Assembly: GCA_964034945.1 (NCBI GenBank)
Contig: OZ035962.1
Coordinates: forward strand, 19,366,530 to 19,430,529
Reading direction: 5' to 3'
Source of the DNA: Chrysopilus asiliformis
Lineage: Eukaryota > Arthropoda > Insecta > Diptera > Rhagionidae
DNA: 64,000 nucleotides
Under the pieces are notes generated by a model, which saw nothing but the letters and a program-made list of their open reading frames with translations, was not told the origin of the DNA and searched no databases. The translations under genes were made by a program, and so were the position numbers. This document shows, piece by piece, positions 12,243 through 23,111 of this stretch (position 1 is its first letter; the number at the start of each line of letters is the position of its first letter).

Positions 12243-12416
12243 TTAGAAAGAACAACCCTGGAGACTACACTCGGAAGTACAATAACCGCAGAAAATATAG
12301 TAGCGGAGATGTTGAAGTCCGAAGAGAACTGGAACGCTGTGGATAGAGCAATAAGGTCGATACAGGCAAAGCTAATGGAAGAGGAGCGTGTGAGGAAGGC
12401 ACTCATAACTGGATGA
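12243..12416 (+). pseudogene. C-terminal remnant of a LINE ORF2
   Basis: The frame from 12243 to the TGA at 12414-12416 reads 57 residues, including ENIVAEMLKSEENWNAVDRA and ending EEERVRKALITG. A terminal helix with an invariant-looking W followed by basic ER.R residues is the pattern of the extreme C-terminus of R1/LOA-type non-LTR retrotransposon ORF2 proteins. The endonuclease and reverse-transcriptase domains are absent, so it is dead. The family assignment rests on pattern memory, not on a search. Confidence 0.7.
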
Positions 12417-12578
12417 GCAGCGAAAGCTGATCCCGCCCCGCGAAGTAATACCATTTGGCAGTCCCGCGGGGAGCACGATTGGAGAAGAAGGTGGTTTTAG
12501 CCGGTAGAAATCCAGCATAACCGTATTTTCGGTATCTTTTGAAGATTTCCACCTTCTATAAGAAAAAAAAAAAAAAAA
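12243..12578 (+). mobile_element. 5'-truncated R1-clade-like LINE inserted in the satellite
   Basis: A non-repetitive island of about 336 bp interrupts the satellite. It carries the last 57 codons of a reverse-transcriptase ORF, a 3' UTR of about 146 bp and a run of 16 A (12563-12578), after which the satellite resumes with gactgacag. The sense strand is +. The 5' junction falls directly in the repeat. Any target-site duplication cannot be recognised because the flanks are repetitive. The severe 5' truncation and A tail are standard for target-primed reverse transcription. Confidence 0.85.
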
Positions 12579-12896
12579 GACTGACAGACAGACTGACAGA
12601 CAGACTGACAGACAGACTGACAGACAGACAGACAGACAGACAGGCTGACAGACAGACTGACAGACAGACTGACATACTGACATACTGACAGACTGACATA
12701 CTGACATACTGACATACTGACATACTGACAGACTGACATACTGACAGACTGGCAGACTGACAGACTGGCAGACTGACAGACTGGCAGACTGACAGACTGG
12801 CAGACTGACAGACTGGCAGACTGACAGACTGGCAGACTGACAGACTGACAGACTGACAGACTGGCAGACTGACAGACTGGCAGACTGACAGACTGA
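12579..12896 (+). repeat. Satellite continuation with mixed units
   Basis: After the LINE A tail the repeat resumes as ACTGACAGACAG, then changes to a run of ACTGACAT and then to a 16-mer alternating ACTGGCAG and ACTGACAG (about 12745-12890). The right side of the array therefore has a different unit from the left side. Confidence 0.9.
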
Positions 12897-13020
12897 CATT
12901 TTTGTAATAATGCTCCAATCGATTTAGAATTGCTCGGGAAATGTTTTTTTAGTCAAAATTTAGAGGTCGAAATTTTTCATGAATACAATACTTTACTATA
13001 GTACGTATAAGAAAGTAAAA

Positions 13021-15025
13021 ATTAAAAAAAACTGGTGCGAAACCGTAACCTTATGGTTCCCAAACCTCTTTTCTTTTGTAACTTTATGGTGGTCCCCGTT
13101 TTCAAAATTCAGAGGCCCTACCACCGAACACGATACGATGTTCGATGTTCCGATGTTCCGATGTTCGATGGTCGAATCGTCGAATCGTCAAGAACCAAGA
13201 TTGGTTCGAATCGTCAAGAACCATGCAGGAATCGACGATTTTTATGCCCCCGGGCTAACTTTTGAACCAGTTGGGGTTTCACTTTCGTTGTACCTGTATG
13301 ATTTTTCCATTGCGTCTAAAATGGCAGCTGACCATCCTCTTGCAGTTCCCCGCCAAAAAAGAGCTTCTGTCAATGAAACTAGAGCAAATTACCTTTCCAA
13401 TGCAGGTACAACGAATGTGAAACCCAAAAGTTAGTCAAGGGGCATTTTCGTGCATCGTTCTTTCACAACATTAAATTTATGATTCGAACCAATCGTTTTC
13501 GTGTATGTGATAGGGCCCCAGAGTTATAAAAGGATCGGCCATCGTCGTCTCAACTATTGTTGAAAAATTACTGGTGCTATTCACAAATTGGAATCTATAT
13601 ACAAATGTTAAGTGGGTTGTTCCACATGATCCACGCCGATTTTATAGTAGGCTCCAAATTCTATGCCAATTTTACATTAGGCTCCGAATTCCGTATTCTC
13701 AAATCGTAACTATAACCTTTCACTAATTGGAAAAAACCCCTTGATGTCTGATTTTGCTTACAAGCAATTTTTTGTAATAGTCTTTCATACAAAAGTGAAA
13801 ACTTTAAAAGCTAAGGAACAACCGACAGAAACAAAATTAAATGGAGGGAAAAATGGGGCACGAAAGGGTTAAGGCATTTTTTTTTTGGATTTTAAACTAT
13901 TTTGTAGATTTTAAACTACGAATCTTTACTTGTATTTTCAATCGATTTAAATTTCTGTGATAAATTATTCACTTTGTCACGATCTATAGGACATAAAACC
14001 AAGGAATACATTGCGATACAATGAACTCTTCTTATTCAAAAAGAAACGGTTTTCCCCTGTTGATATTGCGATCTTGTTTTCTAAATTTAGATACTTGTTC
14101 TGATCGTCGTCGGCTAAATGAATTTCGTTGAAAATCCTGAGGTACAGGCAATGGCACAGCTTCACAAATAGTTCAAGAACCTTCAAGGTAACATTTTTCA
14201 TAAACAAAATACCAACTTATAGACTAGTCCTTGGCTGCTACACCATTCATTAATAGAATGCGATGTGCAAAAGACTACGCTCTACAACAACAAACAAATA
14301 CAGCAATAGTGCCTGCTAGTGTACATCATATTATGCTGAGTATGTTTTTCAATCTGGTTGCATCGCATTTATAGGCTTTTCTATATTTTTCGCTTTTTAA
14401 ATTCATTTCGCATACAAACACAGTATCAAAGATACACCCATAGTACGTAAAATTTATAGAAAAACAACATTATATGATGAAAAAGTGGATTTCATTTGGA
14501 ATTTCTGGAATGTGTTAAGAGAGTGTCTTGCTGTCGAGACTACTTACACTTATATATATATATATATTTATAATAAAATAGCCAAGGTGCAATTTTCTTC
14601 AATGTTGTGTTCCACTTTTTATGCTTTTGCGCTCTTCTCTTGCATTTTGTTTTTGTTTTGCTAAACTAAAATGTCTTGTTGTTTACATCAGTCTTTTTAA
14701 TAATACGAGAGAAAGAGAGAAGAAAAAACAAATATAAGAAAATTAAGCAACCTCTATATGCATCACCAAACAGAAACAGACAATCTAATCCAATACGTTT
14801 GTTTGATTTGTAAAAGATCCGTAAAATATCAAAATAATGATGCAGCATTAAACATTTTTCACTTCACTTTGCCAAACTAATAAAGTATTAAAGTCGATAG
14901 TTAACGGGAATCAAATTCTGATAGCCTGTATAAACGTTAGCAAATTACCTTGAAGTAGTAGAATTTCAATATAGCCAGTGTACCTTCATCTCTTCTGTTT
15001 CTTATTCTGATTGATAACTTGTTAA
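13021..15025. other. Non-coding DNA, no confident gene
   Basis: An open frame of 151 codons ends at 13434, but it starts inside repeat DNA and contains a local direct repeat (gatgttcgatgttcc, and cgaatcgtcaagaacca twice). It resembles no known protein. The segment 13268-13435 has inverted phrases (gtttcactttcgttgtacct / aggtacaacgaatgtgaaac) suggesting a small foldback element. A TA run lies at about 14551-14567. Nothing else is recognised. Confidence 0.4.
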
Positions 15026-16034
15026 CACGTTGACTGCCACACCAATTTTGCAAATGTTAAAAAAAATGCCAATACATTTTCTTTGTGATTTGTGCGTTTT
15101 CAACATATATGTAGTTATATTTTTTTTTGCAAGCCATGGCACCCAGGGAAACATCACTGCCCAAATAGCATTTTAAACCGCCGTGTCGTCATTATTTACA
15201 TATTTCGTCACCATGCAAATCGCGGTGGCAAGCAATTTTTGTCGCGAGCCCATCGCCGTTGTGCGAATGGTCCGTGTATTTGAATAGCAAGCGTGAATAC
15301 CCCTATATTGTGCGAATGGGATGCGCAATGACACCCATAGTGGGGAACACTTTTGAGTGGTTTGCTACGCCGCAATTACTACACAGGAACGTAATTCTAA
15401 CGCTGCAATTTCACAAGAAAGACGCCCCCATTAACAAAATTAGCTACTTCAAGCTTTATGGGAGCGTCATCTGACGGCTTAACATCGCACAAATCTTCGA
15501 GTGGAGTTGTCTTTCTCCCTCGAATGCTTACAAAGCTTACCGACCGAAAAGAGATGGACATATAAAAACGTACACAGAAAGCGAACAAGAAAAATCTAAT
15601 GGCGATACATTAATGAAAACTTTTTGTGGAGTGTTTTTTTGAACTTTTGAACTTTTCCCCCAATTGCATGCCGTAGTTTTAGTTGCAACTAAAAATTGTC
15701 GACAATATTTAATTTAAAATTTAAACAAATTTTAATCGGCTATCAAATTATTTTAACAAAAAATTGGTTTGATTTTATTTTGTCGGTAAATTTTTTGTTT
15801 TTTTGCCAAAAAAAATTTTGATGTCAATAAAATTGTGATGTTTCAAAGATGTCTCCTATCCATTTTTAATGCAATTTCCTTCAATTATTAACCTGAAATA
15901 AGAAATTTAATTCTCGTAGCGAAATCGTTAGAATCAAATGCATTCTTAGGTCGCAAATTACAAACTTCATGTGCCCGTGCTTTTAGATGCTATTTGGGTG
16001 GCTATCAAATATGATCGACATGGCAGTCAATGTG
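15026..16034. mobile_element. piggyBac-like non-autonomous element, copy 1
   Basis: TTAA (15022-15025) precedes CACGTTGACTGCCA, and the inverse TGGCAGTCAATGTG is followed by TTAA (16035-16038). The TTAA duplication and these ends are typical of piggyBac-type MITEs. The interior of about 1 kb has no intact transposase. An inverted relative lies at 34400-35200; shared phrases include catatttcgtcaccatgcaa, atcgcggtgg and ccttcaattatta. The frames encoding HANRGGKQFLSR in both copies are not continuous between copies and are probably not protein-coding. Confidence 0.8.
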
Positions 16035-16187
16035 TTAATCAAATTCAGGATTTACTTTTGTGTTTGATCAAAAATTGTGAAGTGGACTAATTTTTTGGAT
16101 CAAGATATTCTTTCCACGAAAGCGAAAATTTGTATTACTATTGAACCTCGATAAGTCGAATCTGAAGGAGATTAAAAAATCGAGATA

Positions 16188-16287
16188 CAGTAGAATCCCG
16201 ATGATTCGTACCCCGATAATTCGTATATCCCGCTAATTCGTATGAATTTGCTGGTCCCTTGAAATACGAATTATCGGGATTCTACTG
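16188..16287. mobile_element. 100-bp pogo/Tigger-like MITE, copy 2
   Basis: Almost identical to 3091-3190: the same CAGTAGAATCCCGAT ends, the same 100-bp length, and TA on both sides (16186-16187, 16288-16289). Its flanks (cctcgataagtcgaat at the left, gaggtgatcgaggtgcga at the right) look like another pogo-type end, so it may sit inside an older relative. Confidence 0.8.
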
Positions 16288-16289
16288 TA

Positions 16290-18482
16290 CAAGGAATTTG
16301 AGGTGATCGAGGTGCGATTTTACTTTTTTTCAAAAATCTTGCTTCAAATCAGCGTTAATCAAGCGAAATAAGGAAACTTTTTTGCTTCTTTCTACGCCTC
16401 CACCTAGGTTTCCAAGCTTCTTTTAGAGGATGGAGCGGGAATTCTTGATACCTACACGGCAAAACTCCCCCCCCCCCCCCCCCCCCCTTTCAATTTTCTT
16501 TCGCCATTTGATCCTCTTCTCCCCCTTCCACTAGTTTTCCCATTTTGTAGTGATTTTGTGCTTGGCAAAAAAAAAGGATGGAAAGGGAATTCTTAATGCG
16601 AGAAAGTAGACGCTCGTGCCTAAAGCTGCTTTAGATGGGCGAAAGCTCTAAAGATACCTTCAGAAGGGACTCAAAAATCAAGAATAGAATAATTTTTGTG
16701 GGCCAAAAGTTTGTTTGCCGGTCGACCTATTAATTGGCACAGACTACACTAAAAAAATTTCAGCAATCCAGAAAATAGCGAATGAGGGGTAAAAGAGAAG
16801 GGGAAATTTGAAAAATCGTGGTTAAATTGACTATTTTTGTAATTGAAATTTATTATCTTAGAAATAGTCACGATTTCTCATTATAAAATAGTTAGATCTT
16901 TTTTTTCTCAGTGATGGACGATGACTCCCACTCGGTTTTATTTTCTTTGATTTTCCCAAGGTGCCAGTGTTTTTCCGTAAGCATACGCAGTTGCAATAAC
17001 AGCACGCTTCGCTAAAAACTTTGTCTTCGTTTGCATATATTGGAAAAATTGAAATCTGTTTCATGGGAATTCTCAAGTAATCATCACTGATTGTAGATTT
17101 GTTTTGAATATAAAGAAAATATTAACTGATTTAGTCATTATTACGCGGAATTTAAATGTTTTTCTTTGGTTGACTTGATCTCGAATTTTGCGCTAGAATT
17201 GAGATTTCTTAAACAGAATCTTGTATATTTATAAGACGGAAATCAATCATTGACAAAAAACAATTTAGTCAAAATGTCGAACATGAATTTTGATCTCAAA
17301 TTTTTTTTTGTTTTTAAATTCAGAAAAACAGAAATATCCATGTGTAATTTTGTACTTTAGACTTTTGTCGAATATATCGTGTAGACTAAACTAGAATACC
17401 ATCATTAAGATTAATACAATTCTTGAATGAAACATTCTTAATAATCGCTTTGGATCGGTTTTAAAGGAAATTACCAAACATGCTACTTACATGACTAAGT
17501 TTTTTTTTTCTTCGTCTTCTTCTTCTTCTGTCCGATATGATTTCATATTCCATTCCATAGAATAAAAACATAGACTTAGAATATGTTTTTTTTTGTTGCT
17601 GTTATGCTTTTCTCCAATGTGGATCATAATGTGGATCTTATAAGTGGCTAATGATGAGTCATTTTCGGTACTAAAGATGATGATGATGGGTTAATTAAAT
17701 GATAAATATAGAGATGCCAAAAAATCATGATTTTTTACGCAAATTATTTTACACGGGAGGGACTGTCAGTCGATATCGAGTTCACCGAACTAAATTTCTC
17801 ATATATCGTATCGTGATCTTTCAAATCGCGATCACAGGCAATTTTCAGATCAACGATCTTTTCAAAGTTCAATATTATTATGTTGTTATAAAAACACTGT
17901 GATGAGGATTTTTTTTTAAAAATGTGAGTCGATTCGATATTTGTGGGATTGATTTAACGATTACTTTTAGCTACCAAAACATTGCCTAACTGAAGAAGAA
18001 AACAACAAGAAATGATTAACCATCAAAAAACAAGCTATGAATCAGGTTTGAGATTGTTTGTTGTGTTTTCTTATTTCAGGAAATCTCGAGTCACCGAAAT
18101 TTTTGGACATTTTTGTTTCTGTATAGTTTTGAGATAGCGTAATGTTTTGAATTTGTCAGATAACAATTTTAATATTTGCAAGTGGGATTTTTCAAACATC
18201 ACTTTTCAAGCCGGGTTGAATCACGGATAAAGACCGAAGACGAAGTTATTTTTTAACTATCGTTCAAACAAAGCCAATCCAGAATGTAGCGGGGTTGTCC
18301 CGCAACCCTTCCCCCTCTTCACTTCCCGCTTCTGCATGCTTTCTTTCGCCGTTCTGATCTCCTTCTCCCCCTTTGTCACGTTTTTGACATTTTTTTTGTG
18401 GTGATTTTGTGCTTGGGAAAACAGCGCCGTCACACTATCATAGATCCCCGACCCCCTTCTGTGCACAAAAATTTGAGAAATC
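16290..18482. other. Non-coding DNA with a 21-base poly-C tract
   Basis: A run of 21 C occupies 16467-16487. The segment just after it (tttcgccatttgatcctctt to gtgattttgtgcttggcaaa) resembles 18290-18420 (cttctgcatgctttctttcg to gtgattttgtgcttggg), so these are two copies of an unnamed dispersed repeat. No coding region is supported. Confidence 0.45.
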
Positions 18483-18485
18483 TTA

Positions 18486-18727
18486 AGCCCAAATCAGATT
18501 AACGATTGCGATTACGATTGCAATTACAATTGCGATTACGATTCCAATTACAATTGCGATTACGATTGCAATTACAATTGCGATTACGATTCCAATTACA
18601 ATTGCGATTACGATTGAGCTTCCTCGACCAATTTGATCAAAGCTTTCATGTTCCTATCCTTCCAAGCTTTGATCTCATTGGTCGAGAAGCCTCAATCGTA
18701 ATCGCAATCGTTAGTCTGAATTGGGCT
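18486..18727. mobile_element. PIF/Harbinger-like MITE, copy 2
   Basis: Ends AGCCCAAATCAGATTAACG and TTAGTCTGAATTGGGCT are flanked by TTA on both sides (18483-18485, 18728-18730). The core gatcaaagctttca / agctttgatctc matches the element at 678-907. In this copy the left arm has expanded into hexamers (cgatta, cgattg, caatta) from about 18502 to 18613, while the right arm is short. Confidence 0.8.
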
Positions 18728-18730
18728 TTA

Positions 18731-21093
18731 CGGGCATCCTAAAGCAGGGATACGCAACTGACGTCCAACCTATATCCGTAGAAAAAATTTAAAATAAATT
18801 GAATTATTAGCACATAACGCCGTATTATTTTTTACCGGTAAGCACTATCGTTACTAGTTGCAAAAATTTTGGGTGGGATGGAGGGGTCGCGGTGGGAAGG
18901 AGGGGGGGGGGGGGGGGGGGGTTGGTTGGTTGATGTAAATCACAGAAGATACTCAAAAATCAGGATTAAAATAATTTTTGCGAGCCAACAATTTGACAAA
19001 AAAAAAATACCGATCAATAAATATGCTTAAAATACCCCTTTTTTTGCCTGCGGAGCATTTTTGCAGAGATTTTTTTTTTTACAAACGGCGCATGTATTTC
19101 AAAAAATTTCGCCTCTGGCGCTTGTGTTGTTATTGATATTTTTACGATTTCCGTAGTCAATATTTATGGAAGGTAAATATTTATGGAGCATGAAAAATAA
19201 GTTAATTTTTTTTGCAGTTCTTCTAATGAGCATGAAAAATAAGTTGATTTTTTACAGTTCTTCATTTGAATCATTGCGCGGCATTTTCTTTTTAAATTTC
19301 CCTGCGGCGCATATTTCTTTACTCTGAGGAAAACTCTTGGCTCTGATCCAAATATTTTTTTTTCATCTAATTTTATTGTTCTTCAGCCACCGTCTTACAC
19401 TCCTTCTCTGGCTCCGAACTCGGTAATCTTGCCCCGGATTGTCCCAAAAAACATATGGTCACCCTATTTATATAGTATATTTTTATTCTGATGAATTTCG
19501 GGCTATATTAGAATATATTTTACTTTTTTATACGAAGTCTAATAAAGTAGGTATTGTATTCATGAAAAATTTCGACCTCTGAATTTTGCATAAAAAATAT
19601 GTCCCTGTCTGTCAGTCAATCTGCCAATCTGTCAGTCTGTGTACAAGATTTCTCAAAAACTAATAGAGGTAGAGCCATGAAATTTTACAGGCATGTTCTA
19701 TCAACTTCAGGTGGAAATCTGTTAACCGCAAGTAACCAAAATGGCGGCTTTTTATAAATCGTAATTTCGTTGCTCCGAAAATGCGTGTTTTTCAATAGTC
19801 TTATTTATAACAAAACTTGGAGACAATAAAATTTTCTACTTTCTTCTATTTTATGAATTATAGTGATAGAATAAATGTTTTTTTTTTGGCCAGGCTTTGG
19901 GCAAACTTTGTTATAAAATTTGTTTAAATTGTCTAATAACGCAACACGAAATCCAAATAAGTTTTAGCGTAAAACGAATACGCCATAAATTTAAAACAAT
20001 GACTAAACACAACAATACCTTATGTATGTTCTATTAGTTAAATATGTACCTCAATCTTATAACCAAGATATGGATGTCATACTTTATTTAACAACTAAAC
20101 TTTTAGTTCGTCTAGAAGCTGTACATTTCACTGTTGGCGCCTAATCTTATCAAATGAATATAGATTCAAGTCAAAATAATGTCTTACTTACCGACTAACA
20201 TACATTTATTTATTTTATTTTCACTTTTTTTCCTACATAATACGAATAGCTAATCTAGCATTGTTATAGCAAAAGGCTTACGTTACAAAAAAAAAAGATA
20301 TGAAGACATAATACTTACATTTGTCCATAAAACCAAATGAAACAACGTTTATTTACTGTGTATTATTTTTTCGTTTTAAATTCTATTTGCTTTTAAAGTG
20401 ACATAGAAGTAAGTATTGAGTATAGAAAGACATACACATGTTCAACAGCTATCAGCAAGATTTTTTTTTATCATTTGTAATCTCTCTTGTGCTAGAATGA
20501 AGATTTTTTTTTTTCGTTCGACAAGCACTGTTAAATAATCTAAACTCGCGAAAAATCAGACACTTGAACTGTGAAATTAGATAGCCTTGAACCTGGCAGC
20601 AAGCTTACGTTGGATAACTTTATGGATGCATAACATGTGATTATCAACTTCAACTCTATTATGCTCTGATCTTATCAACACCAAAATAATATACACATAA
20701 GAAACAGAGAATTGTTCTGTTTGAGATATTGTAGAAAAAAAGGATCAAACGTTGTAGGCGCCAAAATATTATATAGAGTTTAAGTGGAAAAACATTCAAG
20801 ATTAAAATAATAAAAAAAAAAAAGATTAAGTGTATTGTTTTTTTTTTGCGTGTGCGATTAGAGTGTAATCTGCGATTACAGTCGGTTCGGTTTGATTGAT
20901 TGGTCTTAACCTTTGGACAAAATGCGTCAAAATATTAAATGAAAAACAACTGATTTTGTTGCATAATCTTTAAAAATTTAATGATTTTGTTTACAGTCTA
21001 CATTTTACTGCAATTGAAAGTTTCCCTACACGGTAAAAAACAACCCTGGAGTAATTTTCAATCCAAAAATTTTATTGAGTAAATCTGCTTTAA
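18731..21093. other. AT-rich non-coding DNA with a 20-base poly-G tract
   Basis: Contains a run of 20 G at 18902-18921, an ACAG-element fragment (listed separately) and otherwise AT-rich DNA. The segment 19855-21080 shows no repeats or coding signal that I can identify. Confidence 0.45.
19520..19853 (-). mobile_element. ACAG-element fragment, minus strand
   Basis: On the minus strand this reads like the right part of the full copies. On the + strand the order is tttacttttttatacgaag, catgaaaaatttcgacctct, a short (TGTC/TCAGTCTG) block at about 19602-19642, then tgtacaagatttctcaaaaa and ccaaaatggcggctttttat. The satellite is only about 40 bp here, against about 1.6 kb in the largest copy. Confidence 0.75.
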
Positions 21094-21375
21094 CCCTTTC
21101 AGACCTGATGTCCCACCAGTGGGAGAATTCCTCAAACTAGTTTTTACAGCTATCCGTCGTTGAAATTACTGTTTAAATCCTTGAATGAGCCTTTTGTTAA
21201 TTACGCAACTCCGTAAAAACCAATTATCTGACTTTTTTGTCAGAAATATTTCATATTTTGTCGGAAGCAATGTTAAAAAAAAAAATTGAAATTTAAGCTG
21301 TTTTTGATCTCTAACATAAGAATCTCACATCAAAAAAAATATTTCACCGCCAGAAATAATTCAGGTCTGAAAGGG
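21094..21375. mobile_element. piggyBac-like MITE next to Pdk1
   Basis: TTAA (21090-21093), then CCCTTTCAGACCTGA; the right end TCAGGTCTGAAAGGG is followed by TTAA (21376-21379). It is 282 bp long with 15-bp perfect ends. A second internal inverted pair (tgacttttttgtcag) is present. Its right end was caught in the tandem duplication at 21352-21728. Confidence 0.85.
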
Positions 21376-21728
21376 TTAAAAGATGACGTGTTTTATGGAC
21401 AGTACTTTATGGTTTTACAAAAAACATTTTCGCCTCTACTGGCCGCACCTTCATTTTTACTGTTTTTTTTTAGGACGACCATTCATATCCGTAAAAGCTT
21501 AAAATACCCCCCCCCCCCCCCCTTCCCCAACTTCCTTAGAAATAATTCAGGTCTGAAAGGGTTAAAAGATGACGTGTTTTATGGACAGTACTTTATGGTT
21601 TTACAAAAAACATTTTCGCCTCTACTGGCCGCACCTTCATTTTTACTGTTTTTTTAGGACGACCATTCATATCCGTAAAAGCTTCAAATACCCCCCCCCC
21701 CCCCCCTCCCCTTCCCCAACTTCCTTAG
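21352..21728 (+). repeat. Recent 187-bp tandem duplication
   Basis: The unit beginning agaaataattcaggtctg at 21352 is repeated nearly base for base from 21539. Each copy ends in a poly-C run followed by cttccccaacttccttag. The duplicated unit includes the right end of the piggyBac-like MITE. The two copies differ mainly in the lengths of the T and C runs, so the event is recent. It lies about 200 bp upstream of a Pdk1 splice acceptor. Confidence 0.9.
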
Positions 21729-21938
21729 CTTTCTGTCCAGCGAATTATCGGTGTCTTACATAGACTTGAAAATCATCAATTGATTGGCAATGGACGGAGG
21801 GCTTAGCGAGAAGCCACCAGTCCGAATGATTAAAATATTTTTTTATTCTTTTTTTTTAAATATCTATGTTTTACGTAGTATTTTTTCAAATTTTAAGAAT
21901 AAATGACTAATAAAATTGTATTTTTTGTTTCATTTTAG

Positions 21939-23111
21939 TTAAAGTCTGCGATAAACAGCATATACTGCGCGAAAAGAAGCAGGAATACATTCGACGAGAG
22001 CGTGAAATCATGCATATAATGAACAATGTGCCGGGCTTTGTGAATTTAACGTGCACATTTCAGGATACCCGTAGCCTATATTTCGTAATGACATACGCTA
22101 AAAATGGTGATCTACTGCCGTATATTAATAAAGTTGGATCATTCGATTTGGACTGTACACGGCATTATGCCGCTGAATTAGTTATAGCCATAGAGAATAT
22201 GCATAAACGTAATGTAGTTCATAGAGATTTGAAGCCTGAGAATATTTTATTAGATGAAAATATGCACACGTTAATCGCTGATTTCGGTTCAGCGAAAGTC
22301 CTTAGTACAGATTACCAGCAATCGTCATCATCTTCAGCAGTGCAAACTGAAACGGCAGACACAACAACAGGAACCACAACCATCACAACAACAACAAGCA
22401 CATCATCATCGCCAGCGTCATCGAATAATGATTGTGAAAATAGTAGTCGTCAGCATCATCATCATCACCATCATCATCCTCATAATCAAAGACAACAGCA
22501 ACAACATAATCATTCTAATTACCACAATAATAAAAATAGCCAACAGCAGCAGCAGCAGCAGCATCAAAGTCGACGACGGCGTGGTAGTTTCGTTGGTACA
22601 GCCCAATATGTGTCACCAGAAGTACTACAGGGCGATACTATAACCAAAGCAGCCGATTTATGGGCCTTAGGATGTATTATATACCAAATGATATCCGGTC
22701 TTCCGCCATTTCGCGGTGGCAGCGATTATTTAATATTTAAGGAGATCATGAATCTTAATTTAGTATTTCCGGAAGGCTTTGATAAGGATGCCGAAGATCT
22801 AGTCAGAAATTTAATTAAAATCCATCCAGAGGAGCGTATCGGTGCACAGGATAAATGCGGCCGATACGAAAGTATACGTACACATAAATTTTTCCATGGT
22901 ATCAATTGGGAAACGGTACAAATTCAGACGCCACCACCAATCTATCCATATTTACCTGGTGTCCATAAAGATGATGAGCTACGTAGCCATTATCGTGTTC
23001 CTGATAATTTAGAGCCTGGCCTGGATGATAAACAATTAACACGATTATTAGGCCTTGAACTAGGTACTGTTACCAGTATCGATTTTGAGAAAAAGACTGA
23101 ACCAAAGAAAA
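21939..23111 (+). CDS. Pdk1: Pdk1, internal exon: kinase domain from the catalytic lysine onward
   Basis: PDK1 is the AGC kinase that phosphorylates the activation loops of Akt, S6K and relatives downstream of PI3K at the plasma membrane. The exon follows acceptor tttcattttag and ends at donor GTAAGT (23112). It enters in phase, so the first full codon (AAA, 21941) is the ATP-binding lysine of the AIK motif. Visible marks: RRERE in helix C; HRDLKPEN (HRD at 22220-22228); DFGSAKVLS (DFG at 22280-22288); activation-loop serine in [13 protein letters not shown] (serine codon 22586-22588); [12 protein letters not shown]; and [10 protein letters not shown] after the kinase core. An 88-codon insert rich in S/T/H/Q/N (22307-22570) splits the activation segment before RRRRGS. 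The Gly-rich loop is on a missing upstream exon. Nothing in the frame is broken. Confidence 0.95.

Larger units (their letters stand above)
10253..13020 (+). mobile_element. ACAG-satellite-bearing dispersed element, largest copy
   Basis: The left end begins gactttcttatacaaaatct and the right end finishes gtacgtataagaaagtaaaa, giving short inverted ends ACTTTCTTATAC / GTATAAGAAAGT. The left body (10253-10935) has repeated phrases built on gataacggtaaa. A satellite of about 1.6 kb follows, split by a LINE insertion (12243-12578). The right body (12896-13020) reads acatttttgtaataatgctc, then aggtcgaaatttttcatgaa. No transposase or other coding region is visible, so it must be non-autonomous if it is a transposon. 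The same ends occur in the other copies, which supports a real unit. Confidence 0.75.

Noticed and set aside
10691..12454. A 587-codon minus-strand open frame (SVSLSVCQ-type repeats)
   Set aside because: It is the ACAG satellite read through; the other minus-strand frame also stays open, the period is not under codon constraint, and its C-terminal part is the dispersed-element body.
12979..13434. A 151-codon + frame
   Set aside because: It begins in the ACAG-element tail, includes local direct and inverted repeats, and resembles no protein family I know.
22418..22606. Minus-strand frame opposite the Pdk1 insert
   Set aside because: It is the shadow of CAT/CAG/CAA runs in the Pdk1 exon.
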